A DNA stretch of 64,000 nt, taken from positions 262,782 to 326,781 of the forward strand of contig JXTC01000161.1 in assembly GCA_002914845.1 (NCBI GenBank). The letters run 5' to 3'. Of this stretch, positions 1-12,049 are shown in pieces; the stretch's first letter is position 1, and the number at the start of each line of letters is the position of its first letter. Origin of the DNA: Trema orientale. Lineage: Eukaryota; Streptophyta; Magnoliopsida; Rosales; Cannabaceae. The notes under the pieces are model-generated. The model did not search any database and had not been told where the DNA came from. It saw only the letters and a program-made list of their open reading frames with translations. The translations under genes and the position numbers were made by a program.

Positions 1-540
1 ACTTGCATATTCTAGTTGTTTTATTTGAAAAGTTTGCAAAAGTTTTTAAAACCCAATTCACCCCCCCTCTTGGGTTAGCTAATCTTGGGATAACATCTAT
101 AACCAAAATATAAAGAAAATAAAAAACTAAGGTAATAATAACACTACTTTCTAGAAACAATTTTGCTAATGGATAGTCAACTTTTTCCACCTACTAAAAT
201 TACTACCAAGTTGAAACTACCTACCAATTGGACTCTCATTTCTTCTCTTTTTTTTTTCCCTAAAAAGAAATAATCAAATTCATGATTTCTTATGTTATGA
301 TCACTATTATTTTGATGTATTCCAAGATGACAAAATTAATGTTTGCTACCATTTGGTAAGAGCTTTTTGTGTACGACACTTAGTTAAAGTTATACGTCCA
401 ATTACCAAATTGAAACTTACTCGACAATTTTTTCACCTTCCAAAGATTTCAAGGGAAGGAGTTCTAGGTGTATATGTATATATATAGAGTAGTGCTATAA
501 ATTATCATGAAAAAATAACTTGCATAATGTGGTATTATAT
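1..540. other. AT-rich intergenic sequence, no gene seen
   Basis: No supported coding or RNA gene. The first 100 bases contain a C-run phrase that resembles LTR-retrotransposon sequence but cannot be assigned. Positions 488-540 are repeated in diverged form at 1660-1733, on the other side of the CACTA element. Confidence 0.5.
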
Positions 541-1553
541 CACTACTACAGAAAATGTTTTCCACGTCACTTATAGGACGACGTGGTAGAGAAACCAGGT
601 CACTCTATAAGTGACATGGAACTAGGTGACGTGGTAGTCTCACGTCATACCATGTTGCTTATATAGAAAGCGACACGATAGGCTAAAATATCTGACAAAT
701 TATCAGTTATTAAGATTCTACTGCGTCTCTTTTGGGAGATATCACATCACTCCCCCATAAAGCGACGTGGTATGTACTATGTACTACGTCGTTTTTTTAG
801 GAAGTGACATGATAAGTATTGTTTTTCTCCATGTGTGCTCGGCATCCTAAAAAATTTTGAGCACTCCACAGGTCTTCTCATAGATCAGACCACTAATACA
901 CTTCTCACTACCTCTACAAGCTAAACGCCGAATCGCCAACTTCGTGATCTATTGCTCAAACCCTTATAGTGTCGCTTTGCTTCTCCCTTGCCTCACTTTC
1001 GTGCCCCAACATTATCGATGATAGTCAGAAATCTCAAGAATTTTCACTTGAAAGATCAAAAGAGACTGTTACAAAAGTTTTCATAGACCTAAAAATGGAA
1101 GAAATTAAAAGAAGAGAGAGAGGTACCTGAAATTCGAAATGGGTAGAATTTGAATGAGAGGGTATTGAAAATTTTGGGTTTGTTCTAATTAGGGTTAAAG
1201 ACGATTTGGTAGGATTGATGGTTTTGAATAAATAATCATGATGAATTATTTTTTATAGGTGTGGATCGATGATATAGCTAGTATAAGCCTCCTACTACGT
1301 CGCTTTCTGTAAAAGTGACGTGATATTAAATAAAATAATATACCATGTCGTTTTTTGTAGAAGCGATGTGGTACGTGGCCTAACTACGTTGCTCATTTCA
1401 TAAGCGTATGGTAGGACCTGCAATCACATCATTTTTAAACGATGCGATGTGGGAGTTCTACCATGTCACTTTCATTAGAAAGCGACGTGGTTCAATTGAC
1501 GTAATGAAAGCGACGTGGTTCAATTGACGTCGTTGGTCCTTTTTTTAGTAGTG
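541..1553. mobile_element. Non-autonomous CACTA (En/Spm-type) DNA transposon, about 1.0 kb
   Basis: The left end reads CACTACTACAGAAAA. The right end, reverse-complemented, reads CACTACTAAAAAAAG. The element is flanked on both sides by TAT (538-540 and 1554-1556), the 3 bp target duplication expected of CACTA elements. Both subterminal regions carry many direct and inverted copies of a GCGACGTGG-like motif, for example near 575, 763, 1309, 1482 and 1510. Such clusters are the usual transposase-binding subterminal repeats of this superfamily. No transposase ORF is present, so it would need an autonomous partner. The motif resembles a G-box core but most likely reflects transposon biology. Confidence 0.88.
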
Positions 1554-1556
1554 TAT

Positions 1557-3640
1557 TATTTGTCAATTTAGTGTATGTATCACTTATTATTTGTCACATA
1601 AGTTACCATATCATTCAAGTAATTTTGTCAATATAACTTGTTAAGATGTTTGGCATCTTGAGTAGTGCTACATATCTTGATAAACTATCATGAAAAAATC
1701 ACTTGAATAATGTGACATTATATCATTTGTCAATATTTGATGTATATATTATGTTGTCTCAGTGTCATATATGGATCATACTCACATATACCTGCCTATT
1801 AAATTTTCAACTTTTCATTGCCCCCTCATTCAATGTGGATTATAAAATCATGTCATTTTTAGTTATATTAGTCGCTGTAAATTTTTTTTATAAAATTGGT
1901 ATATATGAATAACTAATATTATTTTATTTGTTTTGTAATATATTTTTAACTTGATCAGTAACCATATTTGAGATTGGAATCATCCACCTTGAATAAAGAA
2001 CTTTAGTTTGTATGCGTAGGTGATTAAATGATTAGAAAGAGAACTTAGTTAGTGACCAAAACTTAAGCAATTATTGTTAATTGCTTTTTGTTTCCTAATG
2101 ATGACCAACTATATATGCGCCAGAGTATTGTTGTGTTGTATATGTTAGCAAAAGCAACTTTGATGACAAAATATTATTATTTTATTGAGAAATTTAAGTA
2201 GATGATTAATATTTAAAATTTGATTAAATAGATGTCATTTTTTAAATTATAGCTAAATGTCTAAGTATATATATTTTTACTTTTAGAAGATAAGTAATTT
2301 CAGTTAATGTATTAAGTATATAAATTTTTATACTTAGTATAATATATTACACTTGGTATATAAACATTTATATCGGACATTTTGTTATAACATTTGAAAA
2401 TAGATATTTTTTTAAATTAGGCCCAAAATTCGGTTATTTTGCTATAAGACTCTTTATTATCTAGTGATCTTGTGGTTAAAGTTAAAACATACTTAAAAAG
2501 TACTTGTCCTTTTCACTAAAAATGTATTATCATATATGTAGTACATATGCAAATTTTAAATATTTTTGACCGATTACATTTTTCGTTTATCTAAAATCTA
2601 TTTTTCCAAAATCAATTTATTTTTTATGCCAATAGATTATTTGTTATTATTTATCGTGCATTACTCATTTTGTTTTGAATTATTTAATATCTTAGTAATT
2701 TTCAACAAATAGTATATAACATTTTTGACTAATCAGATTAATATAAGGATATTGCTTAATTATAATATTTTATAAAAGAAAATTACAATTTTATCAGCGT
2801 GTTTTAATGTACATATTTTGAAATATTAATCGCATCATACTTTATAGAAATATTTAAGAATTTTCAATGTACACATATTTTATGGAAAAAAATTTAATAC
2901 ATTTAAAAAAAAAAAATCGAATTATACATGTTGTAGCATTAGCCTTTTAATATCTGTTTTGTATTTTGCTAACTTTCAAAACATTATTATGTATTATTTC
3001 AAATGTGCTGAAAACTAAAATAAATACTTTTACCAAACATATCAACAAACTAAATACTTTATTTAATCACTATAAAATACTTTATCTAAAAGCATAACTA
3101 AAATTGTGCTGTAATAAGCAGTTACGCTGCAGAAGGGCTTGAACGTGTAACTAACATATATAAGACATTGAACAACTTCATCTGTGAGAGTAATTTCATT
3201 GAACATTGACGAAAAGGGAGGATTTTGCTGCAAATTGCAAAAATCATAATCCAAGACACATGCATCTAAGTTTGAAACCACAAATTAAAAGCGTCCAAAA
3301 ACACCACATGCACCCTCAATAGGTCAAACCCATAATATCTTCATGTACCAACTTAGTTGTTAGGAAGTTGAATGGAAGATACCGATATGGCAAATATAGT
3401 ACAAAGCCAATTAAAACATGCATAAAAGATGTCACTTTTGAAATTTATACTTTGTTTGTCAAGTTGTGACTACTGTAGCGAATGAACTAATTAAGAAACT
3501 GTTCTCAAATTTCTCAAGTACTCCAAAAGGTGTGTAGCAAGAATTTGATTTGTGATTTTATTCAAACGATTCGTTAAAAATCTAATTCAATAAATTATAT
3601 TCTCATATTCTCGGGAGGGCATACATTATCTTAAATTTGT
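1557..3640. other. AT-rich intergenic sequence
   Basis: No supported gene. 1660-1733 is a diverged copy of the sequence left of the CACTA element (488-540). The small ORFs here are low-complexity and match no family I recognise. Confidence 0.5.
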
Positions 3641-6600
3641 AAGGGTATTTTGGTCTTTGATCAATAATTTTTAAAAAAAAATTAAAATAAAAATTCGAAT
3701 TATTGAATGAATATGGACCGGTTTAAGTCTAGGTTCATTTGGGGTTTAAGTGTAAAGAATTTCAATAGGAGAGACCAAAATATAATTAATTAAGGATGAA
3801 ATTGAAAAGATTTTTCAAAAATTAGGCCAAATAATAATATCTGAAAATAGTATCCATTTAATTTGGAGCTAATCCGTGAAACTACAGTTTTAAAAATTGC
3901 TTTTAAAACCCCCATTTTACTTCTTCTTCCCCAAGGTCCGTGAGAGCCCAAATCCATCCAACCTTCTGTTGACGGAACAAGCCACCACACCGCGCACCTC
4001 CCCCCCCCCACCTTTAGCCGAAGCTTCGCTAGTCACTTCCGCCAATCGCCACGCCACCATGATGTCGCTAGGAGTCTGCAAAAAAGTCATGGCCACCGCG
4101 ATGTTTTTTGATGATTTAATCGTCGTTGACCATTGTTTTGGCTCACCGCCAGTAAGTGCAGACTTGGCTCATACTCGTCGACAAACCCGTCCAATATCAC
4201 GGCTCAGTACAGCACCAGTGAGCATTCGAATTCTTTTGGTCGTTTTCTAAAAATTTAATTTCAGTATTTTAACAAATATTTTGAATAATATATGATTTGT
4301 TGGTGATAATTAGTGCAATTGTTGGAGGATTTAATATATAAAAAGGGATGAATGTTTATGTGGAGTTGAATTTCCGATAGAATTTTGAATTGAAAAATTG
4401 GTATTATTGTAATTATTTTTAGAAATGTGATATTTTAGTAATTATTTTTGTAAACAAATTATTTCGGTCATGAAACTTATATAAAAGAGGGGGTTATTAG
4501 CACATTTGTTCCCTTAACTATGCTTGTTGGCACGATTTGGTCCCTATACTTTCAATTTTGGCAATTAAACCCCTAGGCTTACTAAATTGTAGCAATTAAG
4601 TCCAAATTAGAAATGGCTGTTAGATGTGTAACGAACGAAACACATGCTCTGCACGTAATGATTATAAAATAGCTAAAATGACAAAAAAAAAGAAAAAAAG
4701 AAAAAAAAAGGAATATCTGGGAAGAAAAAAAAATAACAGAAATAAAATAATACATGTTCTTATCTTATAAGAACCCAGGAATAAAAAGGAAGCTAAGAAC
4801 CCCAAACCCGAAAGATTCAATTCAACAATTGAAACCCAAAATTCTCACACTCAATTTCTAGTTTTACAGGTACCCAAGGTCATAATTTTCTTTCTGGGTA
4901 TCTTGGATTTGATCTTTAGAAAATTACCCAATTTCTGTTTTGGAGTTTCGAATTGGGTTTTCCAATTTTGATACTACAGGATATACTCTATATGTGCAAA
5001 GTATGGGTTTTTGTTTGAAACTTAGTTTCAATCTAGAGCTTCTTCTCAAAATATTAATTAAAGATATATGTGTTGTAGAGAAAGAAGACTGGGTTGTTTT
5101 TAGAAACGAAATGGAGAAAATAAATGCCAAAGAAACCAAAGAGTTAAATAAGATTCTTATTCAAATGAAAGAAGAGAGATTAATAGATTTGGAGAGCAAT
5201 TCTCTTACACGGATTTCAAAGATAAAGGGCACCTATTTTAGTTCAAGAACAAGGCATTAAGATAAGAGTTCAACGTATTTGATCAGTTACAGGTAGAAAT
5301 TAAGAACTAGTTTTATAAAAGTCAAATGTTGATTACTTATATAATAGTTGTAGTTTTAAAATATTCTTTTGCAGGGCTGTAAGAGATTGTTCAACTACTT
5401 GTGCTCTTCCTCTATTCTATACTTCAAAGATTAGGTCCATGAATATTCTTATGGCATGTGTAAGATTTTTATGTTGGAATTGTTCAATTGGTTTTAGGGA
5501 TTTGGGACCATTTTTCCTCTGTTTTCTGGGTCTTTATAAGAGCAAGAAGAAGTTCTCTCTTTTTTTTTTGGTCATTATTTTTGTTCATTTTAGCTATTTT
5601 TAATCATCATTTGCAGAGCACGTGTTTGTTCTGTTACACAATTAACAGTCGTTTCTAACTTGGACTTAATTGCTACAATTTAGTAAGTCTAGGGATTTAA
5701 TTGTCAAAATGGATAGTTAAGGGACCAAATCGTAACAAGTGTAGTCAAGGGACCAAATGTGCCAATAACCCTAAAATTGGAGATTAAAATATGAATGAAT
5801 ACGATAGTTTAGTCTTGAAACGAAATCTAGAAATGAGACAATTTTTGAATAGAAAATGTGGTATTTTTCTAAGTATTTCTAAAAATGATATTTTCGTAAT
5901 TATTTTTGCAAAGTAATTATTTAAGCCTTAAGAATTATATGATGTAAAACATGAGCCTAAAACAAGAACAAATATGATTACTTTGGTATTAAATCGATAT
6001 TTGGAGACGTGAAAAATAATGAATTGAAAAAGAGGACGTTTTACTAAATATTTTGAAAATGTGACATTTTTGTAACTTTCTGATTAAAGGCCCGTTTAAG
6101 GCTTGGGACCTCGAAACAAAGTTTCGACCTCAAATTTAGATTTAGTAACGTCGAGGAACGAATTTTGATATAAAATATCACTATGTTTCGAAGTGGCGCG
6201 AATTTTGAAACATGAAGCTCGGGGTTTGCCTTGTTTTATATGCCAGGTCTGGGCATCAGTCCGGAACTCAAATTTATCGAATTATATGGCTAACATAGTT
6301 ATTTTGGACGCTAAGAATTCAATGGTGAAGTCCGTTTCACGATTTGAAACTCCGTTAGAAAAATCGAATTTTCAAATCAAACGTTCGAGGGTTTGAAAAC
6401 GACCCTTGACCCTCCGAACAATCGCCAAACGATATCAAATACTCTCCTTAGCACCATAGCCCTATCTGCTATCTAGTGACTCGATTGAGGTAGGGATTCA
6501 ATTACTTGATTCTAAAACTTGGTTTAATTGTGAATTTATATATTTTGATTAAATATGGAATTTTGTGAAATATTTTGTAAAAATGTGATTACACCTAATT

Positions 6601-7340
6601 TCGAGGCGTTGGTAATAAAACTGTCTGGGAGGCACGTCACATTAGTTGGCGTGCCATATATCTTATTTTTGAACTATTTTCTGCAGGAATTGGACTTTAT
6701 GAGTTTTGTTAAAAAACTGTTATGCTCCTAAAATTTCTGGAAAATATAAATAAATTGAGAATATAGTTTTGTGAACTAAACTTGAATTGGTTAAAAACAC
6801 TGCATGGCCTGTTTGTGAATTTGTAGAAAATAGTACATATTCAGATTCATGTCATTTATATAGTATTGCATTGCATATTCATCTTATGTGGCGTTGACGG
6901 AATCACAATATTCCAAAAGAACACTGGAATCACGATGTTTTAACAAAACATTGGAATATAAAAAAATAATAATAATAAATAAAACTCACGGTCATCACAT
7001 AAATGACTGGAACTTACATATGTCATATACATTAGAAATAAAAGAATTAAGTGGTATTCAATATATTTATGAAGACTTGAATAATATGTACTAGTTTTGA
7101 AATTTTGTTTTACTATGGTTTGGAATATATGAACCTTTAGAAAATAAATTTAATTGGATTTCTTTAAAGCTGTTGAGTATTTTACTGATCATGCAGGAAC
7201 TTGAAAGTAATTATTTTTAAAAGGACTAAAAACCTGTAATTGAATCTCTACAGAACATTTACATACTCACCCCCCCTACTTCCTCTCATTTTCAGGTGTT
7301 GACTTATCTTGTAGTAATTACTTTGGTGGTTTGACAGGTA
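3641..7340. repeat. Decayed LTR-like repetitive sequence interrupted by a Pack-MULE
   Basis: The segment outside 4482-5780 has the texture of old plant LTR sequence. It holds a more GC-rich, CCGCC-containing patch at 3940-4230, repeated phrases of the type gtaattatttttg on both sides of the inner element, and a CACCCCCCCT pyrimidine tract followed by TTTTCAGGTG at 7268-7300. No gag or pol coding can be read and no LTR pair was found, so the assignment is by resemblance only. Confidence 0.3.
4491..5771. mobile_element. Pack-MULE-like Mutator element with about 200 bp terminal inverted repeats
   Basis: The left end starts GGGTTATTAGCACATTTG and the reverse-complemented right end starts GGGTTATTGGCACATTTG. 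By eye the similarity runs about 190-200 bp (4491-4690 against 5575-5771). The flanks TAAAAGAGG (4482-4490) and TAAAATTGG (5772-5780) match at 7 of 9 positions, as an aged 9 bp Mutator target duplication would. The interior is not transposase. It resembles a host transcript fragment: a leader-like start near 4800, a possible splice acceptor TTTTGCAG near 5375, and a small ORF at 4940-5260 (106 aa) with no recognised domain. That makes it a candidate for a captured gene fragment. Confidence 0.75.
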
Positions 7341-8839
7341 TGTTTGGCATATGCTTGTAGTTTCATTCCTCTTCCGTGGTTGGTTCCTACTCTATATCAT
7401 CTTTCCTTTCTATGTCTAAATTTATTTAGCCAGTATTATTGTATTTACTAAGTAGATGTATGAGGAGGGTGTTATTACTAAATTGAGTATTTAAAAATAC
7501 AAATGATTTTACGTAATTTATTTTGGATATTAGATTAAAGACCTTAATTGAACCCATTTAATTTGTTAATAAATTTCCAAATAAGTCAACTAAAAATTTT
7601 CTTAAATTTTGTTGGAAGTTTTCTTGAGCAATTAAAATTTAATAAGAAGTTTATTGCTTAAAGAAATTATACTGATTCGTGGTCCAAAAATAAAAATTTC
7701 AAGTACTTAATTTTTTAAAATTTTTGAAAAATTACTGTTTATTACTATTCTAACTTAAAATTACTAAAAATCACGATATTGATTTTCCACACATTAGATA
7801 TTTCCAATAATTATCTTTGGAGAATGGCGCCCATTTAACTAGAAGCAAAACAAACCAACCAATTATTTATGGGGTTGATTTGGTTTGGATTGGTTTACAG
7901 GTTAGGTATTGCCTTTGGGGTATTCAGTGTTTTTCTCTCAATTCAATTAATCGTTCAACTATTTTTTTTTTAAAATAAAAATACATTCGAATTAACATAA
8001 ACGACCGGAAACACAAACCTAACCTAATCTTTTTAAGATTAGAATAATACATTTGAAATTCTTTTCTAGGTGAAATAATACTTTTTGAAGGAAAACCTAG
8101 TACCGCTATTTACTATCTATTTTTACGAAACTAAAGGGAAAAAGATGAAAGGGTTTAAAATAAATAAAAAAAATTACAAAGACTGAAATGTTAGTAAAAG
8201 TCATCCGGGTTGTCGGTGAGGGAGCAAGGCCGGGGTCCACAGGGCGTCGGTGCCTCCGGTGGACGGTGTTAAGCTTTAGATGGACCAGTCACCGCAAATA
8301 GGGGAGCTTGGGATTAGCTTCGCGGTGGGGTACCCGTACGGTTCATTTTTCATATATATACACCGACAATGTATAATGATGTATTACATTGGGAATCCAA
8401 ATATATCAACCAAAGCTTAATGTTATAAAAAAAGAAAAGTGCTATAATTCAGCAATTATATTTTTGTTATTTTTATGTACGTGGGCATTAACTATTTGGA
8501 TCATTTATTATTGATTAGAATAAAATTAATGTTGCATGTAACGTATCCAAAAATATAAGAGAGTTGCATGTTGTTTGTTTGTTTTCACCGAAAATAGTTG
8601 TCGAGGAAGATGCAAGTGTGCTAGCTGCTAGTGATAAATTTGATTGCATTATATATACATATGGAGGACTTCTCTATTACAAATGTTATTTTAGCTCATT
8701 CTTTAAAATTCAGTTATTTATTAGAGTTGAGACAAAGTTAAGACAGACTAATTACTTGCTGAATATATAGACAATCCACTTCAAAGTAGATCTATAAATC
8801 ATGCAAGTCTATAAATTTAGTATTATATGAGTGCGTTGC
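7341..8839. other. AT-rich intergenic sequence with one GC-rich island
   Basis: No supported gene. The only standout is the GC-rich patch at 8195-8340, listed separately. The small ORF at 8564-8770 has no recognisable domain. Confidence 0.5.
8195..8340. other. Unexplained GC-rich island in AT-rich DNA
   Basis: About 145 bases are clearly richer in G and C than the surrounding kilobases, with phrases such as GGCCGGGGTCCACAGGG. No ORF, tRNA fold or clear inverted repeat explains it. It may be a fragment of a transposon or of a captured exon. Confidence 0.45.
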
Positions 8840-9642
8840 TAGCGGTGGCAATTCGGGTTACGACACGACACGAACACGACACGATTTTTTGCGGGTTAGG
8901 GTTGAAGAAAAAGGGTGCGGGTCGGGTTCGGGTTGACCAGCCTGACACGAATAAAAAACGGGTCGGGTTCGGGTCAACCCGCTTGACACGAACTTGACCC
9001 GTTTGACCCGCCAACAAATATATATATAATTAAATTATAAAAATATTTTTTATTTAATTTGTTTATGACTATTATTATAGATATATTTAATGGGGATGGC
9101 TACGGTAGGGGCGTCCCTACGTAGGGTCATGCCTTAATTATCGTTGGATTGGAATCTGTGGGGAATAACGGGAATCTGTGGAGAATCTATTTATATACAG
9201 ATTCCCATCCAACGGTGAATAGACAGGGCCCTACGTAGGAGCGCCCCTACTGTAGACGCGCCCTTATTTAATTTGTACAATGTAAGTGTGAGATTATAAG
9301 TTATTAATTATACTTATAAATTACCCCTAATTTATTTATTTTAAAATAAGACAATAATAGCATTAGAAAAAGAAAATATAAGTAAAAAAATACGGGTTAT
9401 AACGGATTGGCGGGTCAAAAACGGGTTGGCGGGTCAAAATCGGGTTGTTGGTTGGATGTTATTCACAAACCGGGTTGTGCGGGTCGGGTTCGGGTCAACC
9501 CGTTTTAGGTGCGGGTCGGGTTAGTGTTGATAATTTTCTGACACGACGGGTCACGGGTCGGGTTCGGGTTGACATAATTTATGTATATATTAGACTTCAA
9601 CCTGACACGAACCCGACCCGTCGACATGAATTGACACCCCTA
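8840..9642. mobile_element. hAT-type non-autonomous transposon, copy 1, carrying a nested MITE
   Basis: Perfect 8 bp target duplications TGCGTTGC flank it (8832-8839 and 9643-9650), as expected for hAT elements. The ends are TAGCGGTGGCAATTC and, reverse-complemented, TAGGGGTGTCAATTC. The arms are full of CGGGTCGGGTTCGGGT-type phrases, repeated in both orientations. No transposase is present. It is closely related to 54611-55187. A MITE at 9092-9264 has inserted into it. Confidence 0.92.
9092..9264. mobile_element. 173 bp foldback MITE nested inside hAT copy 1
   Basis: It is flanked by TATTTAAT on both sides (9084-9091 and 9265-9272). The ends are imperfect inverted repeats of about 40 bp, sharing GTAGGGGCG and CCTACGTAGGG. 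The centre is also palindromic (GGAATCTGT against ACAGATTCC), so the whole unit folds back. hAT copy 2 has a single TATTTAAT at the matching place (near 54805-54812) and lacks the insert. That proves a separate insertion. The superfamily is unresolved. Confidence 0.88.
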
Positions 9643-9650
9643 TGCGTTGC

Positions 9651-12049
9651 CCTCTATCTCTAGATATTCTTTTTTAGCAAAATAAAAAAGGATAATATTA
9701 GGTATTCCAACTAGTTTATCAAAATTTTTATATTAACGTATGTAACAAATGAGTTGTTACTATTCAATTAGTGTATTGAAACTTATCACAAATGAATTTA
9801 GCATTACTCGCCAATTGGATAGTGATGACTCACTTGTCCGATGTGTTGATATTAAAAGTTTGATAAATTATTTGGAATACCTGGTAGATAAAAGAAAGTT
9901 GCATGTTGTCTAATAATACTGCATGTGGTGGAAAAGCAAATGAGGGTGGTAAAGTGGACATGGACATTCTTTAACATTTACACCACATTCAAACCAACAC
10001 CCCTCCCCCGAAAAAAAAAAGAAAAAAAGGGCACATAAGTAAATTCGATGCTCGTAGAATCGTTTTGCTGTTCTTATGTACTGTTATTTTCTTTTTCAAT
10101 TATATAGTTTATATCCATCGAAATTCAATAATCATGTCTAATTTCATATTTTGTTGAAGACAACTATTTGATCAGTGCATCTGTTCTTAAAACCTTATAT
10201 TGTTATTAGTCTTAAATAGCTGAGAGTTCATTTCATGTTTCTTTTTATAATTGGCAAACAGAAGTAGGTAAGTTTTTTAAAGCGGTGGTTGATGTACTTG
10301 AGATCTTCATAATTTTGTTTTTAAGTCAAACCAAGTCCATGACAAGACACCAGTCGTTAAAAGAAGAGGAATGTAATAAGCATTATATCAGATAATTCGA
10401 GTTTGAGTTATCATTAAGCACTACCAAATTCGTGGGACGGTTTTTTAGGTGTGCATTGTTCAAAACTTCAAAATACTTTTGAAATCTCTTTTAATCACTT
10501 TGATATAATTTGTCTTTGATTTGTACTAATTTAATGATTACGACATGATATGATGCATATGCTGTTCATTACTACCCCCACCAATCTTGGAGTATTTAGT
10601 GCAATAGAAAATGGTGACCATCAATATATGGTTTTATTTCATTTCGGTGGGTCCTATCATATTCATAATTTGTTCAATTATAACATATTAGTAGTCGATT
10701 ACATTAGTAGAAGGATCCCATTATATAAATTTGTAGTTTAGAATTATAAGATACGCATATAACTTAAAAAGTTAATATTGGTTTGCTCTCATCTAGGACT
10801 AAACCAAATTAGATTCTTCTGGAATTAAAAAAAAATATATATATATAATGTACTTATGTTTATATATGCATACAAATATATATATATATATATATATATC
10901 ATGAATTAAGTTAACTGAATCCTCTGTTTTGTCCTGTTCAGAAGCGACTAGTAAGTATGGACTGGAGTCAAACACCTTAGGTATGCAGTTTCACTTTTTT
11001 AGTCAAACAATTTTCTTATATTATCCTATACTTAGAACGAGGCCAATCAATAAACATATATAATAAAAGCTGATCTTGGTTTTAGCTATACCATAACCAT
11101 TAAGCCCTGTGAAACCTCAATCCGGTTGAAATAATTGATGCATCAATGAATGGTGAGAAAATTATATTTACAAAGATAAATATACAAAAACTCCTACCTA
11201 AAGCATTTATGGAGACAACTGACTGACACCCATCATCTGAGACCTTAAATTGAATTAGTTGTGGAAGCTTCTAAGCTATATCCACTGAGACTGTAATAAC
11301 CACTATAAATAAATCCAATGCATAATACATAACGATAAATAATCAGCCTACTAAGAGTGTAATGACCGTTATAAATGAATTCAATCATCGAATTATAGAT
11401 AATTCATAACGATAAACATCAGTTAAACTAAATGGTTGTACTAACGATAACGAATAGACGAAGTGTACGTAAAACATATCTAATCTTCTAATCAAAATCC
11501 ATAGGTTGAAAAATCAAATGGGGCATTTGTATTTTCAAGAACATGCTTCAACTTAATGCCTTAAATCATGGTAGGAGTTAAACCAATTGGTATGGAAATA
11601 AGTGCAACAAAGAAGAAAATAAGGAGGAGACAAAAGAGTGGATCGATCCATTTGTCGATGCCAAATCTCAGCGCACAAGTCATAAAAGTGGTACCATACC
11701 ACTCACCACCCTCCACGCTGTTTTCTATATTTAGCAAAACAGAGACATTAAACATTGCTAGAAGCCTAGAATCACGCCAAGCTTTGGTAACAAAAAGTGT
11801 TTTTATTCATTTCTTTTCCAAAAAAATTTTCCCCGAAAAAAGAAAAAAAGAGAAGAAAAAGGAAGCACACATTGTCATGTGAATCTCACATGCATAAAAG
11901 AGTCCTATCGAGTCATGTAATATAGACAAAATCTTCATTTTTCTTTTTCAAACTGAACGAAAGAGTTTTACTTTCTCTTTCCTATTCCCTTCACTCCTAA
12001 ACCAATTTTCTTTTTCCTTTTTAATTTTAATTTTCTTTAGGAGGGAAGA
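9651..12049. other. Intergenic region upstream of the GH9 gene
   Basis: No supported gene. It contains an (AT)n microsatellite at about 10876-10899 and an A-rich stretch just before the glucanase leader. The ORFs at 10550-10741 and 11568-11882 are compositionally ordinary intergenic DNA with no recognised domain. Confidence 0.5.
11886..11970 (+). promoter_or_regulatory. Candidate core promoter of the GH9 gene
   Basis: A TATA-like GCATAAAAGAG lies near 11892. Downstream is a pyrimidine-rich patch (TTACTTTCTCTTTCC, about 11969) of the kind common near plant transcription starts. This would give a leader of roughly 100 bases before the ATG at 12050. No start site is directly visible. Confidence 0.3.

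Noticed and set aside
1..100. LTR-like phrase with a run of C at the left edge
   Set aside because: The resemblance to plant LTR ends is short, and the rest of any element lies outside the window.
3897..4250. 117 aa ORF with Pro/Thr-rich start
   Set aside because: No domain, sits in LTR-like sequence, and a C homopolymer creates much of the proline. Not supported as a gene.
4940..5260. 106 aa ORF inside the Pack-MULE
   Set aside because: No recognised domain, and a shadow ORF exists on the other strand. It is kept only as cargo of the element.
9445..9663. 72 aa ORF, with a similar 84 aa ORF at 54951
   Set aside because: Both are translations of the CGGGTCGGGTT repeats of the hAT elements, not conserved proteins.
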